Made by a program: the position numbers and the translations under genes. The notes below the pieces were generated by a model. It made no database searches and was not told the DNA's origin. It saw only the letters and a program-made list of their open reading frames with translations. From the NCBI RefSeq assembly GCF_027924145.1, contig NZ_BRVP01000012.1, forward strand, positions 1 through 64,000: DNA of 64,000 bases. Direction: 5' to 3'. Shown here in pieces: positions 35,359 to 44,626 of this stretch. Origin of the DNA: Neptunitalea chrysea. GTDB lineage: Bacteria; Bacteroidota; Bacteroidia; Flavobacteriales; Flavobacteriaceae. The number at the start of each line of letters is the position of its first letter. Within the stretch, counting starts at the first letter, position 1.

Positions 35359-36636
35359 CTATAAATCGAAACCGATATCTTTACGATAATACATCTTATC
35401 AAAATTTAGCTTGTCTATATTTTGATAAGATTTTTTTAGTGCTTCTTTAAAATCTTTCCCGTAAGAGGTAACGGCAATTACTCTACCTCCGCTAGTAACT
35501 GTTGCACCATCTTTTATAGTAGTTCCTGCATGAAAGACTACTACATCTTCAGCTGTAATTAATTCTTCTCCTGTAATTACTTTACCTTTTTCATAAGCCT
35601 CAGGATAACCTCCAGAAACCGCCATTACTGTTGTAGCAGCACGTTCATCTATTTCAAAAGCTACCTCATCTAAAGTCTGAGTTGCTACTGCTTCTAATAA
35701 CGTAACCAAGTCCGATTTAATTCTAGGAAATACAACCTCCGTTTCAGGATCTCCCATACGTACATTATACTCAATTACATACGGATCGTTAGCTACTTTA
35801 ATTAATCCAATAAATACAAACCCTTTATATGGTATGTTATCCTTTTGAAGTCCGTCTACTGTAGGTTTTACAATACGGTCTTCTATTTTCTTCATAAACT
35901 CATCATCTGCAAACGGTACCGGAGAAACCGCTCCCATACCACCTGTATTTAATCCAGCATCACCTTCACCAATACGCTTATAATCTTTAGCAGTTGGAAG
36001 TATCTTATAGTTTTTACCATCGGTAAGCACAAAAACACTTAACTCAATTCCGCTTAAAAACTCTTCTATAACCACTTTGGTACTTGCATCACCAAATTTA
36101 GCATCAACCAGCATGTTTCGTAACTCTTCCTTAGCTTCATCGATATTTTCGATAATAAGAACCCCTTTACCAGCAGCTAACCCATCAGCCTTTAAAACAT
36201 ATGGTGGCAACAATGTTTCTAGAAACTCACAACCTTCTTCTACGGTATCTTTAGTAAAACTCTTATAAGCTGCGGTAGGTATGTTATGACGATCCATAAA
36301 CTCCTTAGCAAACTCTTTACTTCCTTCTAAAGTTGCTCCCAATTTCTCTGGTCCTATTACCGGAACCTCCTTTAATTCTTCATCTTGAAGAAAGAAATCG
36401 TGCACCCCTTTTACTAACGGGTCTTCGGGGCCAACAATCACCATTGAAATCCCTTCGTCTAATACCAATTTCTTTACTGCCTCAAAATCTGTTGCACTAA
36501 TAGCAACATTGGTAGCTATTGCATTTGTGCCCGCATTACCAGGGGCTACAAATAGCTTATTAACTTTAGTACTCTGTGCAATCTTCCATGCAAAAGTATG
36601 TTCTCTCCCTCCAGATCCTAAAATAAGTATATTCAT
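35359..36636 (-). CDS. purD: Phosphoribosylamine--glycine ligase
   Basis: 425-aa ATP-grasp enzyme of purine synthesis (GAR synthetase). The N-terminal MNILILGSGGREHTFAWKI, the ATP-grasp loop PYVLKADGLAAGKGVLI and the metal-site segment YNVRMGDPETE are all present. The ATG overlaps the stop of the upstream glycosyltransferase gene by four bases (ATGA), so this housekeeping gene is coupled to the polysaccharide cluster. Confidence 0.98.
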   Translation of the reverse strand: MNILILGSGGREHTFAWKIAQSTKVNKLFVAPGNAGTNAIATNVAISATDFEAVKKLVLDEGISMVIVGPEDPLVKGVHDFFLQDEELKEVPVIGPEKLGATLEGSKEFAKEFMDRHNIPTAAYKSFTKDTVEEGCEFLETLLPPYVLKADGLAAGKGVLIIENIDEAKEELRNMLVDAKFGDASTKVVIEEFLSGIELSVFVLTDGKNYKILPTAKDYKRIGEGDAGLNTGGMGAVSPVPFADDEFMKKIEDRIVKPTVDGLQKDNIPYKGFVFIGLIKVANDPYVIEYNVRMGDPETEVVFPRIKSDLVTLLEAVATQTLDEVAFEIDERAATTVMAVSGGYPEAYEKGKVITGEELITAEDVVVFHAGTTIKDGATVTSGGRVIAVTSYGKDFKEALKKSYQNIDKLNFDKMYYRKDIGFDL

Positions 36637-37409
36637 GAATGTTTTTTAGTTTGCTTAGTTTTTACAAAAAAATGCTCTAATAAAAAGCGCGATAAAAATA
36701 CTCCCGACTTTAAAACACCAAAGTTAAGTGCCTTTCTGTAAAAAATATAATTATGCTTTAATAAATTCATTTTATTTGAAGAAATAGAGCCATTACGCAC
36801 TCTATATCTTGCTAAAGTTTCAGAGATACCGTACGCAGCACCACTAACCTTTATACACGACAACCACAAACCCCAATCTTGTCGTTTTCTAATAAGCGGC
36901 ATAAATACCTTCCCAAGCTCTTTAGCATTGTACATGCCTGTTAGGTTGCCTACATAATTACTTTTAAGCATCTTATTGTAAGTTACCTTAGGTAATGCCT
37001 CTATTCTAATGGCTTTAGAACTCCCATCTTCATTCATTAATTCATAGGATGAAAACGATACGAGTACCTCAGGGTTTTGTTGCATAAACGTTACCTGGGT
37101 TTTAAGTTTTTGAGGTAACCATATATCATCGGCATCTAAAAAGGCAATATAATGACCTTGAGCCTCATTTATAGCCATATTACGAGCATAACCTGCTCCT
37201 TTGTTTGATGATAGCTCTATAAGCTTAATACGTGTGTCTTTACCCTTAAAATCATTTACGATTTGCCTAGTAGTATCTGTAGATGCATCGTCTACTACCA
37301 ACAACTCCCAATACGGATAAGTTTGTTGTTGAACTGATACTATAGTCTCTGAAATAAACTTTGCTGAGTTATAGGTTGGGGTAACGATAGAAACTAACGG
37401 TTTTGCCAC
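36633..37409 (-). CDS. Glycosyltransferase family 2
   Basis: 258 aa, GT-A fold. VSIVTPTYNSAKFISETIVS at the start, the nucleotide-binding DDAS, and the metal-binding FLDADDIW (about 93-100) are the family signature. The start is GTG: a stop lies four codons upstream and no ATG is available before VSIVTPTYN. It is the last sugar transferase of the cluster, coupled to purD. Confidence 0.92.
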   Translation of the reverse strand: MAKPLVSIVTPTYNSAKFISETIVSVQQQTYPYWELLVVDDASTDTTRQIVNDFKGKDTRIKLIELSSNKGAGYARNMAINEAQGHYIAFLDADDIWLPQKLKTQVTFMQQNPEVLVSFSSYELMNEDGSSKAIRIEALPKVTYNKMLKSNYVGNLTGMYNAKELGKVFMPLIRKRQDWGLWLSCIKVSGAAYGISETLARYRVRNGSISSNKMNLLKHNYIFYRKALNFGVLKSGVFLSRFLLEHFFVKTKQTKKHS

Positions 37410-37418
37410 AATACAATT

Positions 37419-38468
37419 TTATAAGATTGAACAATTTGTAAGCGCTTCAATAAGCGCTAATTTAATTTTTTGGGGTGAATGAATGTGGGCAATTATTTCC
37501 TCTAGATGATTACATATAGCTACAATATTACTCGTGTTTCTGTTTTCATATAACGCTATTATTTTAGTATGTGTAGTTGGCTTTATCAGTGCTGTTTTTT
37601 CATATAATTCTTCATACAACTTTTCACCTGGTTGTAATCCGGTTTCTATAATCTCAACTGGTGTAATACCTAACAAATCAATTAATTTATTTAATATAGA
37701 TTCAATTTTTATAGAGGCTCCCATATCAAATGTATACAATACATGAGCATCGTTTAAAACTGTACATTGCAATATTAAATCACAAGCCGCATTAATTGTT
37801 AAAAAATAGCGCTCTACCTCTTTACTTGTTAAGGTTACAGGTTTACCCGCTAGTAACTGACTCTTAAAAGTTTCTATAACCGACCCGTTAGAATTAAATA
37901 CATTACCAAATCTAACGATAGAAAATTTAGTATTGGTTATGATTCCCTGTTGATACAGCACATATTGCTCTGCCAATTGTTTTGTTATTCCTAAAACACT
38001 AATTGGATTTACAGCCTTGTCGGTAGAAATAAAAACAACCTTTTCACAATTACTAGAAACGGCAACTTCACATACATTTTTAGTTCCTAACAGATTTACT
38101 TCTATAGCTTCTGCCGGATTTTCTTCGGTTAACCAAACATGCTTATAAGCTGCCACATGAAACACAATATCAGGTGTTGTTTCATTAAAAATGGATTGTA
38201 ACCTATTTTTGTTTCGTATATCTGTAAGATACCTTAAATTGGTAGCTCCTGTCTCAGTAACATATCGAGAAATAGCATGAAGCGGTGTTTCTGCTATATC
38301 AATCAATATCAATTTTGAAGGGGTATATTTTAGCACCTTTTTTACAAGATTACTACCAATACTCCCTCCCGCTCCGGTAATTAAAACGGTTTTTCCTGAT
38401 AGGATTTTATATATCGCATCTACATCAATATTATAGTCTATTTCAGGTATAAAATCCGATTCGGTCAT
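37419..38468 (-). CDS. UDP-sugar 4,6-dehydratase-like SDR (short FlaA1/CapD type)
   Basis: 349 aa, soluble, lacking the membrane domain of long FlaA1/PglF proteins. Rossmann TGAGGSIGSNLVKKV is at about 31-45. The family block FISTDKAVNPISVLGITKQ is present, with Leu where many relatives have Met and the classical Tyr is absent, as expected for this subfamily. YKHVWLTEENP replaces the usual YKHVPLMEENP. It probably makes a UDP-4-keto-6-deoxy-HexNAc for the aminotransferase next door. Confidence 0.85.
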   Translation of the reverse strand: MTESDFIPEIDYNIDVDAIYKILSGKTVLITGAGGSIGSNLVKKVLKYTPSKLILIDIAETPLHAISRYVTETGATNLRYLTDIRNKNRLQSIFNETTPDIVFHVAAYKHVWLTEENPAEAIEVNLLGTKNVCEVAVSSNCEKVVFISTDKAVNPISVLGITKQLAEQYVLYQQGIITNTKFSIVRFGNVFNSNGSVIETFKSQLLAGKPVTLTSKEVERYFLTINAACDLILQCTVLNDAHVLYTFDMGASIKIESILNKLIDLLGITPVEIIETGLQPGEKLYEELYEKTALIKPTTHTKIIALYENRNTSNIVAICNHLEEIIAHIHSPQKIKLALIEALTNCSIL

Positions 38469-38509
38469 AGCAAAATTTTTTAAATATAAATTTACAAAAA
38501 GAATTTAGC

Positions 38510-39652
38510 TTATGACTTAAAATACTTCTTTATAGTATTTTCTATATATCGTAAATCTTCATTGGTAAGTACAGGAGAAGAAGGCAAACAAAGTCCGTTT
38601 TCAAATAAACTATCTTCTAGATTAGCTCCAAAGTATTCAGCTTTCTCATACAAAGGTTGTAAATGCATAGGTTTCCATAGATATCTACTTTCTATTCCCA
38701 TACTAAAAAGATACTCTTTAACGTCCTTATTCGATTTTCCGTGCTCATTCGGATGGATTAGTATACACGTTAACCAATAATTAGAAATGTACGCTACAGT
38801 AGGCTCACTTATTACTTCTATATAATCATATGATTTGAACAAACTTTTGTAAAACGCATTAATGGCTCTTCTTCTTTCTATAAAATTGGGTAACCTGGTT
38901 AATTGTGCCCTACCCATTGCGGCCAACATATTGCTTTGAGCATAATTAAAGCCTAATTGACTGTGTTGGTAATAAGAAGATTCGTCTTTAGCCTGGTTTG
39001 CAAGAAAACGAATGTATTCTGCACGCTCCTTAGTTTTACACAAAACAGCTCCACCACTACTCATGGTAATTATTTTGTTACCATTAAAGGATACAATACC
39101 ATAATCACCAAAAGTACCACAAAGTTGATTTTGATGACTACTCCCTAATGCCTCTGCACTATCCTCAATAACAGGAATATTGTATTTTTTACTTATCTCA
39201 ATTATTTGGGTATAATTACATGGCATCCCATATAAATCTACCGTAATTATAGCTTTGGGAAGTTTTCCTTTATTGGTATAGCTTAAAATAGCCTTCTCCA
39301 ATTGTTCCGGACACATATTCCAGGTATTCAATTCAGAGCCTATTAAAACAGGTTTTGCGCCTACATACAACACAGGGTTTACAGAAGCCGCAAAAGTAAA
39401 GCTCTGCACCAACACGATATCTCCTTTGTTAACTCCAAGTGCTAACAACGACAAATGTATTGCGGCAGTACCCGAAGATACAAGCACCGGAAATACTTCA
39501 TTTCCAAAAAATTTCTTTAACTCGTTTTCAAATAGTATACATTGCGGACCACCAGGAGCTACCCAATTATCTGAAAAGCTTTTTGAAACATATTCTTCTT
39601 CCAACTCGTTTACACAAGCCGGAGATAACAATATATTTCTTTCTCTTCTCAA
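38510..39652 (-). CDS. DegT/DnrJ/EryC1/StrS family sugar aminotransferase
   Basis: 380 aa, PLP-dependent. The motif VIEDSAEALGSS (about 159-170) holds the PLP-binding Asp, and the Schiff-base Lys lies in SFNGNKIITMSSGG. It probably aminates the 4-keto sugar made by the neighbouring dehydratase. The start is TTG: the frame upstream holds only non-start codons back to the sugar transferase stop, and the TTG gives the normal RRERNILLSPACV N-terminus. Confidence 0.9.
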   Translation of the reverse strand: MRRERNILLSPACVNELEEEYVSKSFSDNWVAPGGPQCILFENELKKFFGNEVFPVLVSSGTAAIHLSLLALGVNKGDIVLVQSFTFAASVNPVLYVGAKPVLIGSELNTWNMCPEQLEKAILSYTNKGKLPKAIITVDLYGMPCNYTQIIEISKKYNIPVIEDSAEALGSSHQNQLCGTFGDYGIVSFNGNKIITMSSGGAVLCKTKERAEYIRFLANQAKDESSYYQHSQLGFNYAQSNMLAAMGRAQLTRLPNFIERRRAINAFYKSLFKSYDYIEVISEPTVAYISNYWLTCILIHPNEHGKSNKDVKEYLFSMGIESRYLWKPMHLQPLYEKAEYFGANLEDSLFENGLCLPSSPVLTNEDLRYIENTIKKYFKS

Positions 39653-39673
39653 ATAATTGTAGTTATGAAGTTA

Positions 39674-41035
39674 TTAGTACGCCTTTTCTTCTCCTTTAAC
39701 GGCATTGTAAACCGTAAGGAAGCTAATTTTAAGATCTAAAAGAATAGACCAATTCTCTATATAGAAGATATCAAACTTAACACGATTGATAATATCATTA
39801 TCAGTTTCTACCTCACCTCTGTATCCTCGCACCTGCGCTAAACCTGTAATACCAGGTTTAATAAAGTGACGCACCATAAATTTATCAATTCTCTTCGCAT
39901 AGTTCTCTGTATGAGAAATCATGTGAGGTCTTGGCCCTACAACTGACATATCTCCTAATAATACATTATAAAACTGTGGCAGTTCATCTATACTGGTTTT
40001 TCTTAAAATGGCTCCAACTTTGGTTATACGCGCATCTCCCTTAATAGCTTGTTGTTTATTAGCATCTTTGTTAGGCGTCATAGATCTAAATTTGAAACAC
40101 TCAAACTCATGATACCCTACACCACTTCTTTTTTGTTTAAAAAATACGGGGCCTTTAGACTCTAATTTAATTAAAAGTGCAACTAACGGTGTTAACCATG
40201 ATAAAACAAAGATGATTACTAAAGAAGAAAAGAAAATATCAAATGCTCTCTTTGCAATTTTATTAATTGGCTCATCTACCAAAATACTTCTTAAAGATAA
40301 GATTGGGGTATACCCATAGTACTCATATTTAAGCTTTTTACTAAAGATTGCTTTATTATCGGGTAAAAACTTAATCAGTTTCAAGTTATTATCAGCAAAG
40401 GCAATAAATTCGGCAATATTTTCATCACTCATTTCAGATAAAGAACAATAAATTTCATCTATATTATTGTCTATAATGAAGTTAAAGCATCCCTCTATAT
40501 TAGAAAATGTGGCGTTATGCCCTACAGAAACAAAACTTACAAAGTGAAAACCAAGCTCAGGATTCTTCTGAAAAAAATCTTTAAGCATTAGTGTATTTCT
40601 GTTCTGGCCAATAATAATAATACGTTTTTGACTACCTCCTAAAACTCTTCTATAGCGTTTCATAAAAAAGAAGATGGTAAGCCTTACCGCTCCCATAAAA
40701 GCCATTATCAGAAAACCATACGCAACTACCTGAAAAGGTGGCAAGTACACATTATGAAAGATTCCAAAAAACGTAAATGTAAAAAGTAACATTATAAAAC
40801 TTTGTCTAAAAGTTTTAGATGCTATACTTATTAGATTCGTATATCTGTGAATTTCATAAAAATTCTGTTGCAATGAAGTAAAAAACCAAACAATTGAAAT
40901 GTAACTATAAAAAGGAACATTAAAATTACCTTCAAATAAAAAAAAGTGTCCTATTACATTTAAAATAAGAATGTCTATTATAAACGACATGGGTCTAATA
41001 AGACCTGTCGATTTTCTCTTTTTAATAACACTCAT
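39674..41035 (-). CDS. Polyprenyl glycosylphosphotransferase (initiating sugar transferase)
   Basis: 453 aa. Four or five N-terminal membrane helices and a central Rossmann-like region precede the catalytic domain (about 260-453): RAFDIFFSSLVIIFV, KQKRSGVGYHEFECFKFRSM and SIDELPQFYNVLLGDMSVVG. This is the WbaP/WcaJ type that transfers a sugar-1-phosphate to undecaprenyl phosphate, the first step of repeat-unit assembly. Its product may be the amino sugar made by the two genes downstream. Confidence 0.95.
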   Translation of the reverse strand: MSVIKKRKSTGLIRPMSFIIDILILNVIGHFFLFEGNFNVPFYSYISIVWFFTSLQQNFYEIHRYTNLISIASKTFRQSFIMLLFTFTFFGIFHNVYLPPFQVVAYGFLIMAFMGAVRLTIFFFMKRYRRVLGGSQKRIIIIGQNRNTLMLKDFFQKNPELGFHFVSFVSVGHNATFSNIEGCFNFIIDNNIDEIYCSLSEMSDENIAEFIAFADNNLKLIKFLPDNKAIFSKKLKYEYYGYTPILSLRSILVDEPINKIAKRAFDIFFSSLVIIFVLSWLTPLVALLIKLESKGPVFFKQKRSGVGYHEFECFKFRSMTPNKDANKQQAIKGDARITKVGAILRKTSIDELPQFYNVLLGDMSVVGPRPHMISHTENYAKRIDKFMVRHFIKPGITGLAQVRGYRGEVETDNDIINRVKFDIFYIENWSILLDLKISFLTVYNAVKGEEKAY

Positions 41036-41123
41036 AATTGGTTAGTTATGTAAAATATGGTTTAACGGACGATAAAACTAAGAAATATATCAAAATCTAA
41101 TGCTAATTTTAGAATAATATTGC

Positions 41124-41156
41124 TTTAAGTTTTTAATTTTTGATTAAAAACTTAAA
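41124..41156. other. 14-bp stem-loop in the gap between cluster halves
   Basis: TTTAAGTTTTTAAT and its exact complement around a five-base loop, in the 129-base gap between the GT4 gene (end 41165) and the sugar transferase (start 41035). No long T run follows, so termination would be partial. Nothing else recognisable is in the gap. Confidence 0.35.
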
Positions 41157-41164
41157 AAATATAC

Positions 41165-42307
41165 CTATCGAATATCAGAATATCTTGAGTAAATACTCTC
41201 TAAAACAGGGATATTCTTCTCAAGATTAAATATTTCATCAAAAACCATAAATGAATTACTTTCAAATCTGGCTCTTAGTTTTTGTTCGTAATATAATTTA
41301 TTAATTCTCTTAACCATTGTAGATACATCATCTTGTTTCACAATATACCCGTTAAATCCGTCCTCTATTAAATCAACATTCCCATCACACTCTGTAACCA
41401 CACAAGCTTTAGAAAGAGCTAAACTTTCGATAATTGAATATGGTAATCCTTCATATCTAGATGTAGTAATATACAACCAAGACTCCTTTATAATAGTAAA
41501 AATTTTTTCTCTATCAATCCATTCAATTAATGATATATTATTCTTTAAATCTAATTCATCAATCATTTTCATAATAGAATCTTTGTTAGGGCTATATTCA
41601 CCAACGCCCATTACCACTAAATGAATATCAGGGATCACTATTTTTAATTGTGCTATCACTTTAACCATCATTTCTATGTTCTTTTGGTAAGACGGTCTAC
41701 CAACTGTACAAATATAATTTGGTTTAAGATTAAACTCTTTAAAAACTTCATTAGTATCAGGCGTTTTTCTAATAGGTAATACCGAATTTTTAAAAACAAT
41801 AACTCGTTTCTTTTTATAACCTACTTCTTTTAATCCTCTATTCATTTCAGAATCTGAAGTAGCTAATAAATATGAATTAAACCGCCTGAATATCTTTTCT
41901 ATAGTTAAGTATACTTTTTTTGCCATAGGAGAACTGGCACTCAAATAAGAATAGGCATGCGGTGTATGTAATACCGGCACTCTATAAAATAATGAAGCCA
42001 ACCTACCTATAATACCTCCTTTAGCACTGTGCGCATGAATTAAATCAGGTTTCTCTTTACGTAAAATTTTAACTGTCTCGTAAACACAAAGTAAGTCCCT
42101 TAAAACACTTATTTCACGCTGAATAGGAATTTTATATTCCAAAAGCTTTTCACCCTTGTTATTTATATATCTCTTCTTCTTCTCATCTTTCTGGTGAATA
42201 ACAATATTCTCAAACTTATCAGAATTAATATTCTCAGAAATCAACCTCAAATAAATCTCAAGTCCACCAACCGAGTGTGTTACATGCGCTATCTTAATCT
42301 TTCTCAA
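41165..42307 (-). CDS. Glycosyltransferase family 4
   Basis: 380 aa, GT-B fold, retaining type. The N-terminal domain has VTHSVGGLEIYLRLI, and the C-terminal donor site has SRYEGLPYSIIESLALS with the E-x7-E motif. It uses an unknown NDP-sugar. The start is TTG; the frame has a stop four codons upstream and no ATG. It starts five bases from the O-antigen ligase-like gene. Confidence 0.92.
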   Translation of the reverse strand: MRKIKIAHVTHSVGGLEIYLRLISENINSDKFENIVIHQKDEKKKRYINNKGEKLLEYKIPIQREISVLRDLLCVYETVKILRKEKPDLIHAHSAKGGIIGRLASLFYRVPVLHTPHAYSYLSASSPMAKKVYLTIEKIFRRFNSYLLATSDSEMNRGLKEVGYKKKRVIVFKNSVLPIRKTPDTNEVFKEFNLKPNYICTVGRPSYQKNIEMMVKVIAQLKIVIPDIHLVVMGVGEYSPNKDSIMKMIDELDLKNNISLIEWIDREKIFTIIKESWLYITTSRYEGLPYSIIESLALSKACVVTECDGNVDLIEDGFNGYIVKQDDVSTMVKRINKLYYEQKLRARFESNSFMVFDEIFNLEKNIPVLESIYSRYSDIR

Positions 42308-42312
42308 CGTAT

Positions 42313-43587
42313 TCAGTTATTTTTTGTATTATAAAAATACTTATTGGCAAATATAGCAAACCATAAAGCGCTAAAGGTAATACCATCATATCGAATTAAA
42401 AAATCGTCTGTAAGATTAGAAATAAAAAACAATAAAAAAAATGATATTATTACAGAATCTTTTAGTTGCCAACCTAAATATCCTATTCCAAACATAAAAC
42501 AAAAAATACCTATCAACCCTAAAACACCAAATTTCAATAGAAAATCGATATATTGATTGTGAGTAGGAAACTCATATTTAGCCAAAAATTTTTGATCTGT
42601 ATTCTTATAATAGTCTACCAGTTCATGCCTTGCATCAGATGCCCCGTAACCGGTAAACAACCTGTCCTCTGATAATTCCAAAGCCGATTTCCAAATAGAA
42701 ACTCTAGTCACCAGCTTATTAAAAAAACGTATTTCCGGATGTTCAACAGCATCTAAATTTCCTACATACTCCATATCTGAAAAACTGCCCTCTGTAAACT
42801 TCTCCACTGAATAAGGAAAGATCTTTACAAAAGCTACCATACTAGTAATTACCACGCCCAATAAGATTCCGGAAACCTTTATGGCCTTATAAATATTTTT
42901 ATTCTTAAACAATTCAAAAAAACATACGATACCATATCCTAAAACTGTTGTAACCACCGCAACCCGAGTATTAATGTACATTACAATTACAAACGACATC
43001 ACCAGAAAAAACCCATGAAGCAAGAAGGGTTTCCAACCCTGTTTTCTATTAAAAAAAAGGTATAAACAGCAGATACTAACAAATGACATGTGCAAGTTTA
43101 ATGCAGGGGCATGTATACCAAAACTATATGCAAAATTATAGCCCATCTCCCATAAGTGTATTCCGTGAATATATTTTAAAACATTATCAAAATACAGAAT
43201 AGCATATCGTACATACAGTAGTAACAATAAAATTACCATGCCAAAAGCATACAACTTTAAAAACTTTTTATAGTCAAATGTCTTTCTATAGCCTAGTAAA
43301 AATGTGGGGAAAATTATAAAAGAAAGACGCTTTTCAGCAGATTTCCATCCTTGATATAAGCTATCATTATTCCAAAAGAAAATAACATCCAATAAAAACG
43401 GACTGGCTATTAAAAACCACCAAAATAATTTTCTTCGATCATACCTTAAATTCTTATAGAACGAAAGATTAAAAACTACAAATACTAGTATTAGTAGGGA
43501 ACTAAATTTTCTAAAAATTAATGTTGATGCAATCAATAATAGAAAATAAAAGAATATTTTATCGTAATTTTTTTCTAAGGTCTTCAT
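42313..43587 (-). CDS. O-antigen ligase/polymerase family membrane protein
   Basis: 424 aa with about 11 membrane helices and one long periplasmic loop (about 240-345). The loop has RVSIWKSALELSEDRLFTGYG and ends THNQYIDFLLKFGVLGLIG, the pattern of the Wzy_C/WaaL family. It either polymerises repeat units or ligates the glycan to its acceptor. Its 5' end overlaps the 3' end of the neighbouring membrane protein gene by 29 bases. Confidence 0.88.
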   Translation of the reverse strand: MKTLEKNYDKIFFYFLLLIASTLIFRKFSSLLILVFVVFNLSFYKNLRYDRRKLFWWFLIASPFLLDVIFFWNNDSLYQGWKSAEKRLSFIIFPTFLLGYRKTFDYKKFLKLYAFGMVILLLLLYVRYAILYFDNVLKYIHGIHLWEMGYNFAYSFGIHAPALNLHMSFVSICCLYLFFNRKQGWKPFLLHGFFLVMSFVIVMYINTRVAVVTTVLGYGIVCFFELFKNKNIYKAIKVSGILLGVVITSMVAFVKIFPYSVEKFTEGSFSDMEYVGNLDAVEHPEIRFFNKLVTRVSIWKSALELSEDRLFTGYGASDARHELVDYYKNTDQKFLAKYEFPTHNQYIDFLLKFGVLGLIGIFCFMFGIGYLGWQLKDSVIISFFLLFFISNLTDDFLIRYDGITFSALWFAIFANKYFYNTKNN

Positions 43588-44626
43588 AATAAAATAGATA
43601 ATAAATTAAAGGAAAAATACCTGCTTTATGTCTAATAGCAGACCCTAAATCGGGTTCAAAAACCCCTTGAACCACAAAAAACGAAAACAACATTAAAAAA
43701 AGCCATAATTCAGGATTATTCTTTCTTCCTTTTTTAAAACAATGCCCGAACCTTATAAACAGTACTACAAAAAACAATAATTGCCATATTACAAATGCAA
43801 CAATATGCGGAGATAATAAATGTTTTAAGCCATTTACTGGAAGGTTAACAGAAAAAAAACCATGAAATATACTTACCAATTCTCCATACCAGGTATCGGG
43901 TGCCATAGGCGACAAGATCATTGAATTAGCATTATCCTCTCCTAACCTACTAATATTAATTCTATATCTAGTTTCTTCAGAGATATATTTGCCTTTTACC
44001 ACACCATAACTCAACGAGATAAAAACCATTCCCATAAGAGAAATAAAGATTGTAGTAAGCCTTTTATTTCTTAAATTAAGCTTGCTTAGTGCAAACATAC
44101 CTATAGACAATACAATAATAAACAAATAGTATATTCTATAAAAAACAGCAAAAATTAGAAGTAAAGTAAATCCAATGGCCAACGCTTTTTTTACATCAGT
44201 CCCATATTCTTTAAAAACGAATATAATTAAAGATACATAGACAAAATTCAAAAAATCTTTGGCAGGCATAGACAAATAAATTGCCGTAATTATAAATAAA
44301 AGATAGATAAGAGCGTTCTTTAAACTTACCTTATGAAAGTTTTTTGAAATACCTATTTTAAAAAGAATGTACAATACAATTGAATATTGCATAAATCCTA
44401 TAATAGAAAAGTGTATGTACTTTAAGCCTGTAATGTTATAAAACAAAATTGTTAAAGGATAGCTACCTATATAGCCTATTTCATTGTATCTGTCGTAGAT
44501 TAAAACATTTGTATCTAAAAAAAATCTTTCTGGGAGATATAAAGTAGTGGTACATGAAATTAGTAAGCCAATAGTGCCTATTAAAATAAAAGTAAATACA
44601 TTTCTTTTTATAAGAATCTTTTCCAT
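43559..44626 (-). CDS. Multi-pass membrane protein, possible polysaccharide polymerase
   Basis: 355 aa with about nine or ten membrane helices. No family is recognised with certainty. The layout (two helices, a loop, several close helices, and a polar segment near 210-250 with MAPDTWYGELVSIFHG, then EPDLGSAIRHKAGIFPLIYY near the end) recalls EpsG/Wzy-like polymerases. The ATG overlaps the stop of the upstream GT4 gene (TAATG), and the 3' end overlaps the ligase-like gene, so all three are coupled. Confidence 0.7.
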   Translation of the reverse strand: MEKILIKRNVFTFILIGTIGLLISCTTTLYLPERFFLDTNVLIYDRYNEIGYIGSYPLTILFYNITGLKYIHFSIIGFMQYSIVLYILFKIGISKNFHKVSLKNALIYLLFIITAIYLSMPAKDFLNFVYVSLIIFVFKEYGTDVKKALAIGFTLLLIFAVFYRIYYLFIIVLSIGMFALSKLNLRNKRLTTIFISLMGMVFISLSYGVVKGKYISEETRYRINISRLGEDNANSMILSPMAPDTWYGELVSIFHGFFSVNLPVNGLKHLLSPHIVAFVIWQLLFFVVLFIRFGHCFKKGRKNNPELWLFLMLFSFFVVQGVFEPDLGSAIRHKAGIFPLIYYLFYYEDLRKKLR

